Shown one piece after another: positions 43,430 to 52,992 of a DNA stretch of 64,000 nucleotides. A program made the position numbers and the translations under genes. Each line of letters begins with the position of its first letter. Positions within the stretch are counted from its first letter, which is position 1. Below the pieces are notes generated by a model, which worked only from the letters and a program-made list of their open reading frames with translations, was not told where the DNA came from and ran no database searches. The stretch is from an uncultured Lachnospiraceae bacterium (GTDB taxonomy: Bacteria; Bacillota; Clostridia; Lachnospirales; Lachnospiraceae), in assembly GCA_947577185.1 (NCBI GenBank), contig CANPUE010000007.1, forward strand, positions 1-64,000. Reading direction: 5' to 3'.

Positions 43430-45487
43430 TCACCACAAAATGATATAGATCAGCGTCAGCGCCAGTCCGATCCCGAACATCAGAAGTCCAAATGACAGGC
43501 TTCTCTGGATAATCATAAAACTCTCGCGAAATTCTTCCACGCCTGCCGCCGTGATATGAACGAAATCTTTATGGGTCTGCTTTTTCCTTCCCCACAGATG
43601 GTTGCGCAGCGACTGACACAGATTCATCAGCCTGCCGAACAGATCCGTAACGGCATTTCCTTCGCTTCTCTCATGCGGGAGCGGTGAGTCCTTATACAGC
43701 GTCCTGCGCAGTGTCACCACGATGATATCCACGATACTGTCACAAATTCTGCAGGCAATCGCGCAGACTGTCGGCAGAAAGCCAAGCAGAACGGGTCTGT
43801 AAAGCAGGGATTCCAGATCCAGCCATTTCGGCCACGCATCGATGTAGCGCCCTTCGCGCATGAGCAGCTTTCGTATGATGACAAAGTAAATCAGCGCGCC
43901 GATCGCAATCGAAATCAATGCCCCCTGCAGATTCGCCAGACTGAAATAAGCGACTGTTTCCTGCTCCGCTTCAAAGTAAGCAGCATTCATGAACTGTTCT
44001 CCGAGTACCGCCGCCCGGTCCATAATCCGGTGCGGGAACAGTCCCCAGATCAATAAGACAAGCGCACCCGCCGTCAGCGCAAAACCGCTCTCCTTATTCA
44101 TATAATGCGTTTCCCCGTCATACTGCTTCTGCCTGTCTGCATCCTCGTTTTTCTCCACAAACACAGCCACAAACAGCTTCGTCATATAGGCCGCCGTCAT
44201 GCCGCCGCTGACAAGGAAAATTACCTCCACCGCTTTCATGAGCGAACCGCCGCCATATTCAACGATACTCTCATGCAGAAGCGTCTTGCTGATATAACCG
44301 CCAAAGAGCGGGATGCCGCTGATCGCCAGCGCACCGGTCAAAAAGATCAGCTGAAACAGCGTCTTCTTTCTTCCGTAACCGCGTATCCGGTTCAGATCCA
44401 GTGCATGCGCATTCATGAAAACGACGCCCGCCGCCATAAACAATACCAGCTTGATCAGGGAATGGTTCACCATATGCAGCAGTGTTCCATGAACGGCCAA
44501 CAGGTTTTCCTCCCCAAGAAGGCCCTGCATACCGACACCGACCAGAATAAAGCCGATCTGTGACATGGAAGAACAGGCAAGCGTGCGCTTTAGATCGATC
44601 GAAAAGACTGCGAGCATCGCCCCGACAAACATGGTGAGCACACCGATTCCCAGCACAAGGCCGCCCCAGTCTGCATCATGCAGAAAAATCTGCGAACTGA
44701 CTACTAAAATGCCGAAAACACCGCTCTTGGTCAAGATACCGGACAACAGTGCCGAAGCAGGCGCAGGCGCCACCGGATGTGCTTTCGGAAGCCAGATGTG
44801 CAGCGGAAATGCACCCGCTTTGGCGCCGAACCCGACAAACAGACACAGACCCGCCGCATAGAGCAGGGATTTGTCTCCATACGCCCGTGCCGCCGCAGAC
44901 AGTTCAGACATCTCCACAGTGCCCAGCTCATAGTACAGCAAAAAGATCCCCATCAACATCACGAGTCCGCCGATCACCGCCACAGCCAGATAGGTGGACG
45001 CCGCTTTTAAGGCATCCGCTGTTTCCTCCTGCGCGACCCAGACATAGGACGTAAAGGACATGATCTCAAAGAAAATAAAGGTAGTAAATAAATCCGCGGA
45101 GAGAAAAACGCCCATCGTCGCCCCAAGCGTCGCCAGCAAAAACAGGTAAAAACGGTTTCTGTTGTCATGGTGTGAGAAATACTCCCTTGAAAGGATCGTC
45201 GTCATCATCCACATAAACGCCGCCACCATACCATAAAGAGCACGAAATCCGTCCATCGTAAAATGAAGCCCCAGTCCGCATATTTCAGGAAGATACCAGT
45301 CCCCGCCGGAAACGCCGCTTCCCGCTCCTGTCAGAAACAGGTACAGCGTGAGCAGAAATTCACTGACTGCGATAAAGTCCGCAAAATAATCCCTGACACG
45401 CTCCTGCTTCCTTCCGATTCCTGCCGCAATAAGGGCTCCCGCAAAGGGATAAAAAACGAGTACGGGCAGAAGTATAGTTCCATACAT
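43430..45487 (-). CDS. Mrp/NuoL-type proton-translocating antiporter subunit
   Basis: The 685-residue membrane protein has the ND5/NuoL-HyfB fold: a conserved Glu in FTTFIFFEIMSFTSYVW, the helix with AGAFPLHIWLPKAHPVAPAP, and the channel Lys in ILTKSGVFGIL. A C-terminal part with further helices reaches beyond the usual 14-helix core. It is the last gene of the operon and the largest of its four antiporter-like subunits. The frame runs back to 45541, but AAGGAG ten bases before the ATG at 45487 gives the start. It should move protons or sodium across the membrane. Confidence 0.9.
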   Translation of the reverse strand: MYGTILLPVLVFYPFAGALIAAGIGRKQERVRDYFADFIAVSEFLLTLYLFLTGAGSGVSGGDWYLPEICGLGLHFTMDGFRALYGMVAAFMWMMTTILSREYFSHHDNRNRFYLFLLATLGATMGVFLSADLFTTFIFFEIMSFTSYVWVAQEETADALKAASTYLAVAVIGGLVMLMGIFLLYYELGTVEMSELSAAARAYGDKSLLYAAGLCLFVGFGAKAGAFPLHIWLPKAHPVAPAPASALLSGILTKSGVFGILVVSSQIFLHDADWGGLVLGIGVLTMFVGAMLAVFSIDLKRTLACSSMSQIGFILVGVGMQGLLGEENLLAVHGTLLHMVNHSLIKLVLFMAAGVVFMNAHALDLNRIRGYGRKKTLFQLIFLTGALAISGIPLFGGYISKTLLHESIVEYGGGSLMKAVEVIFLVSGGMTAAYMTKLFVAVFVEKNEDADRQKQYDGETHYMNKESGFALTAGALVLLIWGLFPHRIMDRAAVLGEQFMNAAYFEAEQETVAYFSLANLQGALISIAIGALIYFVIIRKLLMREGRYIDAWPKWLDLESLLYRPVLLGFLPTVCAIACRICDSIVDIIVVTLRRTLYKDSPLPHERSEGNAVTDLFGRLMNLCQSLRNHLWGRKKQTHKDFVHITAAGVEEFRESFMIIQRSLSFGLLMFGIGLALTLIYIILW

Positions 45488-45518
45488 AAGTCTCTTGCTC
45501 CTTTCAAAATCTGCTTTC

Positions 45519-46994
45519 CTAAAATGCCTCTCCCACAACATGCGTCAGTAGTTCCGTCAAAAACTGCGGATGCAGGCCGATCGCAAACATCACGACCACG
45601 AAAACCGCCAGCGGAAGCACCATCATCCAGTTCGGGTCCTGAATGCCCGCCACCGCCGCATCATCAAAATCCTTTCCCGGGAAAAAGGCCCGCACGACGA
45701 TGGTCAGCATATAGACCGCCGTCAGAAGCGCAGAAATCAAAATTGCGGCCAGCCCGGCATAGGAAAACGCGTCCCCTCCCGCCACGGCGCCCCTGGCAAG
45801 GTTCCACTTACTGACAAATCCGCACAGTCCCGGCACACCCATCAGGGCAAATGCGGATACCGCAAACGCTGTGAATACCTTCGGCATCCGTCTGCCAAGC
45901 CCGTCCAGCTCATGCACATAGTTCCTGCCTGTCTTATAGATCACCGCTCCCGCACAGAAGAAAGAACAGATCTTCATCACGGCGTGGCAGAGCATATGGC
46001 TGAGCGCCCCCGTCAGGCCAAACGGTGTCATGAGTACGACGCCGAACAGGATATAAGACAGGTTGCTTACTGTTGACCAGGCAAGTCGACGTTTTAGATG
46101 TGTCTCCTTTAAGGCACGGCTGCACCCAAATACGATCGTAAACGTAATAACCGCCATCAGGAAAGACTGCGCCCACGTTCCTCTGACAAGGTCCGGTCCA
46201 AAGCTGAAATAAGTAATCCGCAGAGTCGCAAACGCACCTGCTTTTACGACCGCGACGGCATGTAAGAGTGCCGTGACCGGAGTCGGCGCGACACCGGCCT
46301 TGGGAAGCCATGCCGAAAAAGGACACATCGCCGCCTTCACACTGAATCCTGCAAAGCAGATGACATAGATAAACGGCAGCAGATTGCTCCTGTCCCCAAG
46401 TCTTGCCGGATCGAGCACGCCTCCCGGCGTAAAGTCGGGCGTGCTCCCGTAAACAAGAATATAGATCATACCGATGAACGCAAAGGCCGCTCCGCCGAGT
46501 GAATAATACAGATATGTGCGCGCCGCCAGCACCGCCTCTCTCGAAAGCGTATGCAGCACGAGGGGCAGCGTGACCATCGTCAGCATTTCATAAAAGAAGT
46601 ACATCGTCACGATATCTTCCGCCATCGCGATGCCAAGCGTCACCCCATAGGTGATCGTATAAAACATAAAAAAGATTTTTTCATGCCCCTCATGTTTCAT
46701 ATACTCAAAGGCATAGAGCGTCGCAAAGGGCCATAAAAATGCCAGAATCAGTGCGAACACACTGCCCACGCCGTCCAGTCTCAAACTGATGCTGAGCTGT
46801 CCCGTGAACCGGAACAGGACAAACGCATCCTGCGGACGGTTTAAGAGCAGCAGAAAGGTAAGCGCCGACGTCGCGAGTACAACGCATTCTATATAAACAG
46901 CCATGAACCCCCGCTTTTTAAAAGGCAGCAGCGGAATGAGCGCTCCGCCCGCCATCGGCAGTAAAACAGCGATTACCATCATATACGCATTCAT
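45519..46994 (-). CDS. Mrp/NuoM-type proton-translocating antiporter subunit
   Basis: The 491-residue protein of about 14 helices carries the conserved Glu in MYFFYEMLTMVTLPLVLH, the loop MCPFSAWLPKAGVAPTPVTA and the Lys of HAVAVVKAGAFATLRI, so both channel-type residues are kept. It resembles MrpD/MbhH/NuoM. The start is taken at 46994 (MNAYMM). AAAGGAG is 13 bases upstream, longer than usual; another in-frame ATG at 47027 lies inside the hairpin element. The gene lies between two other antiporter-like genes. Confidence 0.9.
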   Translation of the reverse strand: MNAYMMVIAVLLPMAGGALIPLLPFKKRGFMAVYIECVVLATSALTFLLLLNRPQDAFVLFRFTGQLSISLRLDGVGSVFALILAFLWPFATLYAFEYMKHEGHEKIFFMFYTITYGVTLGIAMAEDIVTMYFFYEMLTMVTLPLVLHTLSREAVLAARTYLYYSLGGAAFAFIGMIYILVYGSTPDFTPGGVLDPARLGDRSNLLPFIYVICFAGFSVKAAMCPFSAWLPKAGVAPTPVTALLHAVAVVKAGAFATLRITYFSFGPDLVRGTWAQSFLMAVITFTIVFGCSRALKETHLKRRLAWSTVSNLSYILFGVVLMTPFGLTGALSHMLCHAVMKICSFFCAGAVIYKTGRNYVHELDGLGRRMPKVFTAFAVSAFALMGVPGLCGFVSKWNLARGAVAGGDAFSYAGLAAILISALLTAVYMLTIVVRAFFPGKDFDDAAVAGIQDPNWMMVLPLAVFVVVMFAIGLHPQFLTELLTHVVGEAF

Positions 46995-47020
46995 AATTAC
47001 GATCTGACTCCTTTCTTTAA

Positions 47021-47054
47021 CCTCCATGGTTCCGCTTCGCGGAATCTCAAAATC
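47021..47054 (-). repeat. hairpin plus ribosome-site element, copy 3
   Basis: The minus strand reads GATTTTGAGATTCCGCGAAG then CGGAACCATGGAGG, one substitution away from copy 1 over 34 bases. The stem TTCCGC/GCGGAA and loop GAA are kept. Here it lies in the gap between two antiporter genes, and its GGAGG is 26 bases from the chosen start, which has its own ribosome site. Confidence 0.85.
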
Positions 47055-48477
47055 TAAAAACAGGCAGACCTGTCATGGAAAATGCCGCCGCAATCTGGTC
47101 TGCATACCGCACAAATGCCCCCGGCAGTATACCGGACAGCACGGTAAGGACTGCCAGTACCAGCAGCACTGCGGTCATGATATCGATCTTTTCCTTCTTT
47201 CTCTCCGTCGTATTCTCCCGGCCGGGAAGGAAGCCCTTCAGGGTAACGGGCAGCAGATAGCCTGCCGTCAGAAGCGCGCTGATTAACAGCACGGCAATCC
47301 CCAGAATACGGAAAATGCCGGTGTCAGAGGCAAGCGCTCCCTGGGCGAGATACCACTTGCTGACAAAACCGCTAAACGGCGGGATTCCGATCAGCGCAAG
47401 GGATGCAAACGTATAACACCAGAGCGTGATCGGCATCTGCTTTCCGATCCCCGCATACTCGTCCACTCTCGTTTTGCCGGTGCGGAAGATGAAAATGCCT
47501 GCCGTCAGAAACAGCGCACATTTGATGCAGGCATGAAATACCACATGCAGCAGCGCCCCTGTCAGCGCCGTCGGCGTAAGCAGGGAAAGACCGAATAAAA
47601 TATAGGAAACCTGTGACACCGTCGAATAGGCCAGTCTTTTCTTAAACACTTTTTCACGGTAAGCCAGCATCGACCCCATGAACACAGTCAGAAGGGCCAA
47701 TATGATCCACGCGCTCTGCACCCATGTTCCCCTGATAAAATCCGGACCGACAATATAATAAACCGTGCGGATAACCGCAAGCACGCCCCCTTTGACGATG
47801 ATCGAAGAGAGCAATGCCGAGGCAGGAGCCGGCGCCACGGGATGCGCCGCCGGAAGCCATGAATGAAGCGGGAACATACCCGCCTTTGCGCCAAAACCGA
47901 TCAGCATCAGAAAGACAGCAATCAGTAAAATATCTCTGTTTTGTGACGCAAGCGTCATATTCAGTGTGCCGCCCGCCTGAAAGGTGAGCGTATCACAATT
48001 CTGATAAAGAATATAAATGCCAAACAGCGCGCAATAGGCACCGCACATCGAATAAAACAGATACTTTAACGCCGCCATAACCGCTTCCCTGGAACCATTG
48101 TGCAATACGAGCGGCATTGAGGTCAGCGTCATCAGTTCATAAAAGAAATAAAGCGTGACCAGATTCCCCGACAGTTCCAACGCAAACAGCACGACAAACA
48201 CGATCAGATAAAAGCAGAAAAACTGCCCTTCCCGGCCCTCGTGCTTCATATAAAGCAGGGCATACATCCCCACCAGCAGCCAGATGACACTCGTCACTGT
48301 CACAAACAGTCTGCCAGCCGCATCCACATGAAAATAGATCGGAATATTGTCCATAAAGTAAAATAAGGTCAGTTCCGCCTCTCCCTGCCAGACAATGACA
48401 AGCGCCGCAGCCGCGAACAGCCAGAGCGCTGCACCGACGGCTAAATCAAATTTTTTCAAAGAGGAACCCTGTTCCAT
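47047..48477 (-). CDS. Mrp/NuoM-type proton-translocating antiporter subunit
   Basis: The 476-residue protein has the conserved Glu in YFFYELMTLTSMPLVLH, AGMFPLHSWLPAAHPVAPAP and the Lys in SSIIVKGGVLAVIR. It is closest in look to its neighbour at 45519-46994 (shared ELTLFYF/YMKHEG-type motifs), which suggests duplication within the operon. AAAGGAG stands nine bases before the ATG at 48477; the upstream in-frame start at 48519 would overlap the preceding gene. It belongs to the Mrp-like complex. Confidence 0.9.
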   Translation of the reverse strand: MEQGSSLKKFDLAVGAALWLFAAAALVIVWQGEAELTLFYFMDNIPIYFHVDAAGRLFVTVTSVIWLLVGMYALLYMKHEGREGQFFCFYLIVFVVLFALELSGNLVTLYFFYELMTLTSMPLVLHNGSREAVMAALKYLFYSMCGAYCALFGIYILYQNCDTLTFQAGGTLNMTLASQNRDILLIAVFLMLIGFGAKAGMFPLHSWLPAAHPVAPAPASALLSSIIVKGGVLAVIRTVYYIVGPDFIRGTWVQSAWIILALLTVFMGSMLAYREKVFKKRLAYSTVSQVSYILFGLSLLTPTALTGALLHVVFHACIKCALFLTAGIFIFRTGKTRVDEYAGIGKQMPITLWCYTFASLALIGIPPFSGFVSKWYLAQGALASDTGIFRILGIAVLLISALLTAGYLLPVTLKGFLPGRENTTERKKEKIDIMTAVLLVLAVLTVLSGILPGAFVRYADQIAAAFSMTGLPVFRF

Positions 48478-48511
48478 GATATCCTGCTCCTTTCCTGCAT
48501 CAAACGCCAAC

Positions 48512-50020
48512 TTAGTCAAACATTTCCAGACCGTGCTGAATCAGCCCGATCACGGGCTCCGAGAGCAGGCCGAGGAAAAGATTCAGTGCGATAAAGCATA
48601 TCAGCGCCGTACTCTTGGCCGGCTGTTCCCATGCATTGATCTCCTCGAATCCCTTGTCCATAATAACCTCTCTTTTTTCCGGCGTATAGATACGGATCAC
48701 TGTCTTCATAAAATATACCGCGTTTAAGATCACGCTGATCGCAAGCGCGATCATTGTGATCATGACTTTATGTTTATTCCCCATCGCCGCCTGCGCAAAC
48801 AGCAGCTTGGAGATGAATCCCGAAAACATTGGGAAGCCCACCATAGACAGCGAACCGACCGTGAACGCGGCTCCCGCCAGCTTATTGCGGTATCCTGCGC
48901 CTGTCAGGTCAAAGAAATCCCTGCTTTTGCCCGATGCATCCGTGATCCCGGAAGCCGCCACGAACAAAAGCGATTTTGTAGCCGCATGCGAAACGATATG
49001 ATAAATGCTCGCGATCATTCCCGCCGTCGTCCCCAGTCCGAATCCCATATAAATATAGCCGATCTGCGCAACGGAGGAATATGCAATCATCCTGTTGATG
49101 TCATTTTCTCTGATGGCATTGACCGATCCCATGATCATCCCTGCCACGCCGAACACAAACAAAATATTGATGACCTTGCTTTCCCTTATGATATCAAACC
49201 CGATCACACGGTAAAAAATCTTTACCAGCAGAAAAATATATCCTTTGGATACCAGTGAGGACAGGATCGCCGCAGAGGAAAGCGTAGAATACCCGTAGGC
49301 GTCCGGCAGCCATGTATGAAAAGGGTACAGCGCGCTCTTGATCGCGATTCCCACCGACATCAGGCAGATCGCCACCAGAAGCGGTATGTGGTATTGCCCG
49401 GAAGCCTGCAAAACGGCTGCCTGCTCTTTGATATTGCTCATCAGCAGATGGCCGGTCAGGCTGTAAAGGAAACAGATTCCAAGAAGCAGGAGACCGGAAC
49501 CGAGCAGGCTCATGATCATGTAACGAGTCGCTGCCTCGAACGTCCTTCCGGTCTGTCTGATCATGATCAGGCCGCAGGCGGATATCGTATTGATCTCCAC
49601 AAACACATACGCCGTGAACAGGTCGTTTGTATAGATCAGGGCAAGCAGGGAACAAAGAAGCAGATTCACCATGATATAATACAGGTTCTGTTTCGTCTCC
49701 TCAATCTCCGCTTCCCGCTCCAAAACACCGCCGATCACGCATAAAAACATGATCACACAGAAAAATACTGCCATCGCCGCTTCCAAAATACCGACCCGGA
49801 TCTCATTGCCCCACGGCGCCGGGAAATGCCCCATCGTAAAAATGTATTCCTGCCCGGTTCCGATCACAAAGGCCAAAACAGCAGCCGACATGGCTCCGAT
49901 CACGGTAATGACAAAAAGGTTCAGGCGTTTCGCCCATTTTCCGTCCAGAACAGACGATATCGGGCCCGCAAACAAAGACAGTAAGATCGAAATGAAAGGA
50001 AAATTTTGAACGAATGCCAT
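48512..50020 (-). CDS. Mrp MnhD/NuoN-type proton-translocating antiporter subunit
   Basis: The 502-residue protein has the conserved Glu in FTAYVFVEINTISACGLI, the helix ALYPFHTWLPDAYGYSTLSS and the Lys in SSLVSKGYIFLLV. It follows the MnhC-like gene, the usual place of MnhD in Mrp operons, and its ATG overlaps that gene's stop codon (TAATG). It is the first of the four large antiporter-like genes. In Mrp antiporters MnhD works with MnhA in cation/proton exchange. Confidence 0.9.
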   Translation of the reverse strand: MAFVQNFPFISILLSLFAGPISSVLDGKWAKRLNLFVITVIGAMSAAVLAFVIGTGQEYIFTMGHFPAPWGNEIRVGILEAAMAVFFCVIMFLCVIGGVLEREAEIEETKQNLYYIMVNLLLCSLLALIYTNDLFTAYVFVEINTISACGLIMIRQTGRTFEAATRYMIMSLLGSGLLLLGICFLYSLTGHLLMSNIKEQAAVLQASGQYHIPLLVAICLMSVGIAIKSALYPFHTWLPDAYGYSTLSSAAILSSLVSKGYIFLLVKIFYRVIGFDIIRESKVINILFVFGVAGMIMGSVNAIRENDINRMIAYSSVAQIGYIYMGFGLGTTAGMIASIYHIVSHAATKSLLFVAASGITDASGKSRDFFDLTGAGYRNKLAGAAFTVGSLSMVGFPMFSGFISKLLFAQAAMGNKHKVMITMIALAISVILNAVYFMKTVIRIYTPEKREVIMDKGFEEINAWEQPAKSTALICFIALNLFLGLLSEPVIGLIQHGLEMFD

Positions 50021-50397
50021 TATAATCCCTCCTTCTTTAACAGCGTGGAAATCTCATCCAGATCCAGCGTATGATATCTGTTATACAGGCGGATCGTGAG
50101 TGCGAGCATCAGCGCCGTCACAGATACCGACACGACGATTCCCGTCAGCACCAGACCGCTCGGGATCGGATTGATATAAGCTTCCACACTCTGTATGCCG
50201 TCAGTGACGATCGGTGCCCTGCGCCCCGCGATATACCCTTTCAGCGCCAGAAACAGATACACGGAAGTATCCATGATATTCATGCCAACGATCTTTTTGA
50301 TCAGATTTTTCTGCATCAGCAGATTACAGAAACCGATGCCGAATAAAATCATCGAAACGGCTTCCTCATAATTACACAAAAAATTCGCGAAATCCAT
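50020..50397 (-). CDS. mnhC: Mrp antiporter subunit C (NuoK-like)
   Basis: The 125-residue protein has three membrane helices. It contains ILFGIGFCNLLMQKNLIKKIVGM, split here as ILFGIGFCNLLMQ and NLIKKIVGM, and the motif DGIQSVEAYINPIPSGLVLT, which resembles the DPLPQALVLTAIVI signature of MnhC/NuoK. The frame is open far upstream to 50619, but that part lies over the MnhB gene; GGAGG six bases before the ATG at 50397 fixes the start. It is coupled to the downstream gene. Confidence 0.9.
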   Translation of the reverse strand: MDFANFLCNYEEAVSMILFGIGFCNLLMQKNLIKKIVGMNIMDTSVYLFLALKGYIAGRRAPIVTDGIQSVEAYINPIPSGLVLTGIVVSVSVTALMLALTIRLYNRYHTLDLDEISTLLKKEGL

Positions 50398-50417
50398 TGC
50401 AATCCTCCATTCCCGCT

Positions 50418-51386
50418 TTAATAGCCGCCCTTTCGGAACATGACATAAAATGTATACATCGTTCCGGCAACGACAATACCGACGCAGATATTTAAGATCA
50501 GGATCAGGCCGCTGCTCAAAATCGCGCCCGGCGTTCCCAACGGAATCATACTCTCGATATGATTCGCACCGGTATAAAAAGAATAGCTTTTCGCCAGACA
50601 ATAACAGCCCAGCGCACACACACTGAGTATTTTATAGGTTTTTCCCGTAAAAAAGCGTTCCGTCTTCTGAAATCCGAACGCGTTCAGATACAGGATCAGC
50701 CCCGCGCCAATGATCGCGCCGCCTGAAAATCCGCCGCCCGGCCCCAGATGCCCGCCCAAAATGACGTACACGCCGAAGATGATGATCGGCGGCACGAGCA
50801 CACGGGCTGCCGTCTGCAGGATCAGATCGTTTTTTGGCTCATAGATACGATCGCTCACCTCAATGTCTTTCCCGTTCTCATCTTTCTTTTTGTCCTTGCG
50901 CAGCAGGATCAGCACCGTACAGGTTGCGATAAAGAGCACGTGGGATTCCCCCAGTGTATCGAATGCCCTGTAATCGAGTATCATACCCGTGACAATATTG
51001 ACCGCACCGGTCTCCTGTAATCCCTTCTCAATATAACGCCCGGCCACCTCATTGTTCACAGGATTCTCCGCATGTCCATAGGAAGGCAGATAAGAAACAG
51101 CGATCAAAAGCATCGCCACCAAAAACAGGCAGAACACTGCGCAAAACACCTTATATAGTTTCTGGAAACCACTCACTTCCCAGTTATTTGCAAGATCATA
51201 GACACGCTCTAAGCGCTGTCTTCTCTCTTTGTTTCTTTTTATGACAGTATTGTCATCTTCCAGGAATTCCTCCTGCGGCTTCATCTCCACCGTATCGACA
51301 AATGGATCCTTTGTGCCGTCCAGCCATTGTTTCAGCCGGAAAGAGACTGTCTTTTCATATTCTTTCTCAGGAATCTTTCTGCTCAT
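50418..51386 (-). CDS. mnhB: MnhB-domain subunit with MbhE-like middle part
   Basis: The 322-residue protein has a charged soluble N-terminal region of about 80 residues, a helix, then LDYRAFDTLGESHVLFIATC, the MrpA C-terminal/MbhE motif, and finally the MnhB domain with GGHLGPGGGFSGGAIIGAGL. So MbhE and MbhF/MnhB parts are fused, as in several Clostridia operons. The N-terminal extension is unusual and has no recognised match. GGAGG before the ATG at 51386 is preferred to the in-frame codon at 51428. The gene overlaps the DUF4040 gene by about 20 bases. Confidence 0.88.
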   Translation of the reverse strand: MSRKIPEKEYEKTVSFRLKQWLDGTKDPFVDTVEMKPQEEFLEDDNTVIKRNKERRQRLERVYDLANNWEVSGFQKLYKVFCAVFCLFLVAMLLIAVSYLPSYGHAENPVNNEVAGRYIEKGLQETGAVNIVTGMILDYRAFDTLGESHVLFIATCTVLILLRKDKKKDENGKDIEVSDRIYEPKNDLILQTAARVLVPPIIIFGVYVILGGHLGPGGGFSGGAIIGAGLILYLNAFGFQKTERFFTGKTYKILSVCALGCYCLAKSYSFYTGANHIESMIPLGTPGAILSSGLILILNICVGIVVAGTMYTFYVMFRKGGY

Positions 51387-51651
51387 GGTTCTCCTCCTCT
51401 TTGTTTTTGTCAAGCTGCACCATGGCATGGATTTTCTTTAACGTCACAAAAAACAGGACGCTGGTCACTCCCGCACCGACTGCTGCCTCGGTAATCGCCA
51501 GATCCGGCGACTCCAACAGGATCCATATGATGGACATGACCAGACTGTAAGACATAAAAATCAGGATCGTATTCAACAGATTTTTGGAAAAGCTTGCCGC
51601 CACAGCACATATCAACAAAAAGGCAAGCAATATATTTGTAAATACCTGCAT
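51367..51651 (-). CDS. DUF4040 subunit (MbhD/MrpA C-terminal-like)
   Basis: The 94-residue protein has three hydrophobic helices and the DUF4040 signature LLESPDLAITEAAVGAGVTS, found in MbhD and in the C-terminal part of MrpA. It probably belongs to the membrane interface of the antiporter complex. The ATG at 51651 is placed behind GGAG; an in-frame ATG lies four codons earlier. It overlaps the start of the next gene. Confidence 0.9.
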   Translation of the reverse strand: MQVFTNILLAFLLICAVAASFSKNLLNTILIFMSYSLVMSIIWILLESPDLAITEAAVGAGVTSVLFFVTLKKIHAMVQLDKNKEEENHEQKDS

Positions 51652-51728
51652 AGTAATCTCCATTCTGGAACGTTTGCGCGACGGGACTGCGCAAATTTGT
51701 GACGCTCCGGCACAAATAATGATCAGGC

Positions 51729-52175
51729 TTATTTTTCAGGCGTATCCGCGGTGTCTTTCCCCGCTTCTTTTTTAGCCGCGCATTCCTTATCTTCCTTCTG
51801 CTCCGCTTCTTTTTTGGCTGCCGCTTTTGCCCTTCTGTTCAGTTCATCGAGCGTAATCACGACGTAATGATCCCTGCGGTCCTCGTCCGTCGTCACCTCC
51901 AGTCTCGCGATCAGATGCGAGGACGTGGGCGAAGAAAACCACAAAAAGGCGATCACGCAGAACAGTTTCAGTGAAGTAAAATTAAATCCGCTGATGATCA
52001 TCAGCCCGATCAGAGAGCAGGCGATGCCAAGGGTATCTCCCATCGCCGCGGCATGCATCCGATTGAGCACATACCGGAAACGGAACACGCCGACCATTTC
52101 GATCAAAAAGATGAGCACGCCTCCCAGCAAAAACAGCGCTCCGAAAAAAAAGCGAATCCACTCAATGACTGCCAT
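51729..52175 (-). CDS. mnhG: Mrp antiporter subunit G
   Basis: The 148-residue protein has three membrane helices and the MnhG motif GVFRFRYVLNRMHAAAMGDT, continuing GIACSLIGLMI. A charged tail of about 40 residues rich in Lys, Glu and Ala follows. It starts within the end of mnhF (14-base overlap), with GGGGGGAG before the ATG. It is an accessory subunit of the cation/proton antiporter. Confidence 0.93.
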   Translation of the reverse strand: MAVIEWIRFFFGALFLLGGVLIFLIEMVGVFRFRYVLNRMHAAAMGDTLGIACSLIGLMIISGFNFTSLKLFCVIAFLWFSSPTSSHLIARLEVTTDEDRRDHYVVITLDELNRRAKAAAKKEAEQKEDKECAAKKEAGKDTADTPEK

Positions 52176-52488
52176 CTCTCTCCCCCCTCTTTTTCTCCCG
52201 ATATACTCCCGTATAAACTTTTGTCAGTACAATAACCGCAAGAAAACTGATCATCGCATAGATGATACAGATATCCACCAGATAGCCTTCTCCCAGCATG
52301 ATCGCAAGCATGGCGATGATGACCATGACGATCGTTCCCATCATGTTCGTCGCCACGATTCTGTCTGTGACCCGCGGCCCTATGATTGCACGGATCAGGC
52401 ACAGGACGATCATCACTGCCAGAATGACTAACACTGCGACAAACAAGATGTGATATGCCTGCTCCAATCCTTCTATCCCTTTTCCCAT
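52162..52488 (-). CDS. mnhF: Mrp antiporter subunit F
   Basis: The 108-residue protein has three helices and the MnhF signature IIGPRVTDRIVATNMMGTIV, with YLVDICIIYAMISFLAVIVL. GGAGG lies about ten bases before the ATG, and the gene begins three bases after mnhE ends. The order E-F-G follows that of known Mrp and Mbh operons. Confidence 0.93.
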   Translation of the reverse strand: MGKGIEGLEQAYHILFVAVLVILAVMIVLCLIRAIIGPRVTDRIVATNMMGTIVMVIIAMLAIMLGEGYLVDICIIYAMISFLAVIVLTKVYTGVYREKKRGERDGSH

Positions 52489-52491
52489 GTC

Positions 52492-52992
52492 TCATTTTCC
52501 TCCCTGATCGTCTCTGTCCGGCTTTTCGCCGCCTGCCTGCTCCAGTTCCCGTATCATCTCCACAAAGACAGAACTGTCCATTCCCATGGCAAGCGATGCG
52601 TCCAGACAATGTACCGAATAAATATCCCGCTCCAGAAGCACGGTGATCGTACCGGGCGTCAGCGTGATCGCATTGGCAAGCGATGCCCGGCCAAACGTTG
52701 TGTGCAGGTTGGCCTTAAATGAGACAAGACAGGGTTCGATCTCTTCCTTTTCCGTAAGGATCATATGCACGACGGCAAAATTGGCCCTGGCAATCTCGAT
52801 GACCAGCACGACGAGATAACGTAACAGACGGGGAATACTGCGTAAGAGCCATTTTTCCCGTTCTATACTGTAATCCGTGAACTTGCAGGTAAAAAGGAAG
52901 AGCGCCGCCGCGACGACCACGCCGAAACATGCGATCTCCAGTGTGAAATTTCCATTGAAAATAACCCAGAGTAAAAAATAGATAACATACAT
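52492..52992 (-). CDS. mnhE: Mrp antiporter subunit E
   Basis: The 166-residue protein begins with two hydrophobic helices (MYVIYFLLWVIFNGNFTLEI) and has the MnhE motifs RSIPRLLRYLVVLVIEIARA and ANAITLTPGTITVLLE, with DSSVFVEMIRELE near the end. Its ATG directly follows the stop codon of the TetM-like gene (TAAATG). That links the antiporter genes to the translation factor at the transcript level. Confidence 0.93.
   Translation of the reverse strand: MYVIYFLLWVIFNGNFTLEIACFGVVVAAALFLFTCKFTDYSIEREKWLLRSIPRLLRYLVVLVIEIARANFAVVHMILTEKEEIEPCLVSFKANLHTTFGRASLANAITLTPGTITVLLERDIYSVHCLDASLAMGMDSSVFVEMIRELEQAGGEKPDRDDQGGK

Noticed and set aside
43430..52992. Respiratory complex I or energy-converting hydrogenase
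   Set aside because: There are no NuoB, NuoC, NuoD, NuoH, NuoI or hydrogenase genes; the small subunits are MnhB, C, E, F and G types.
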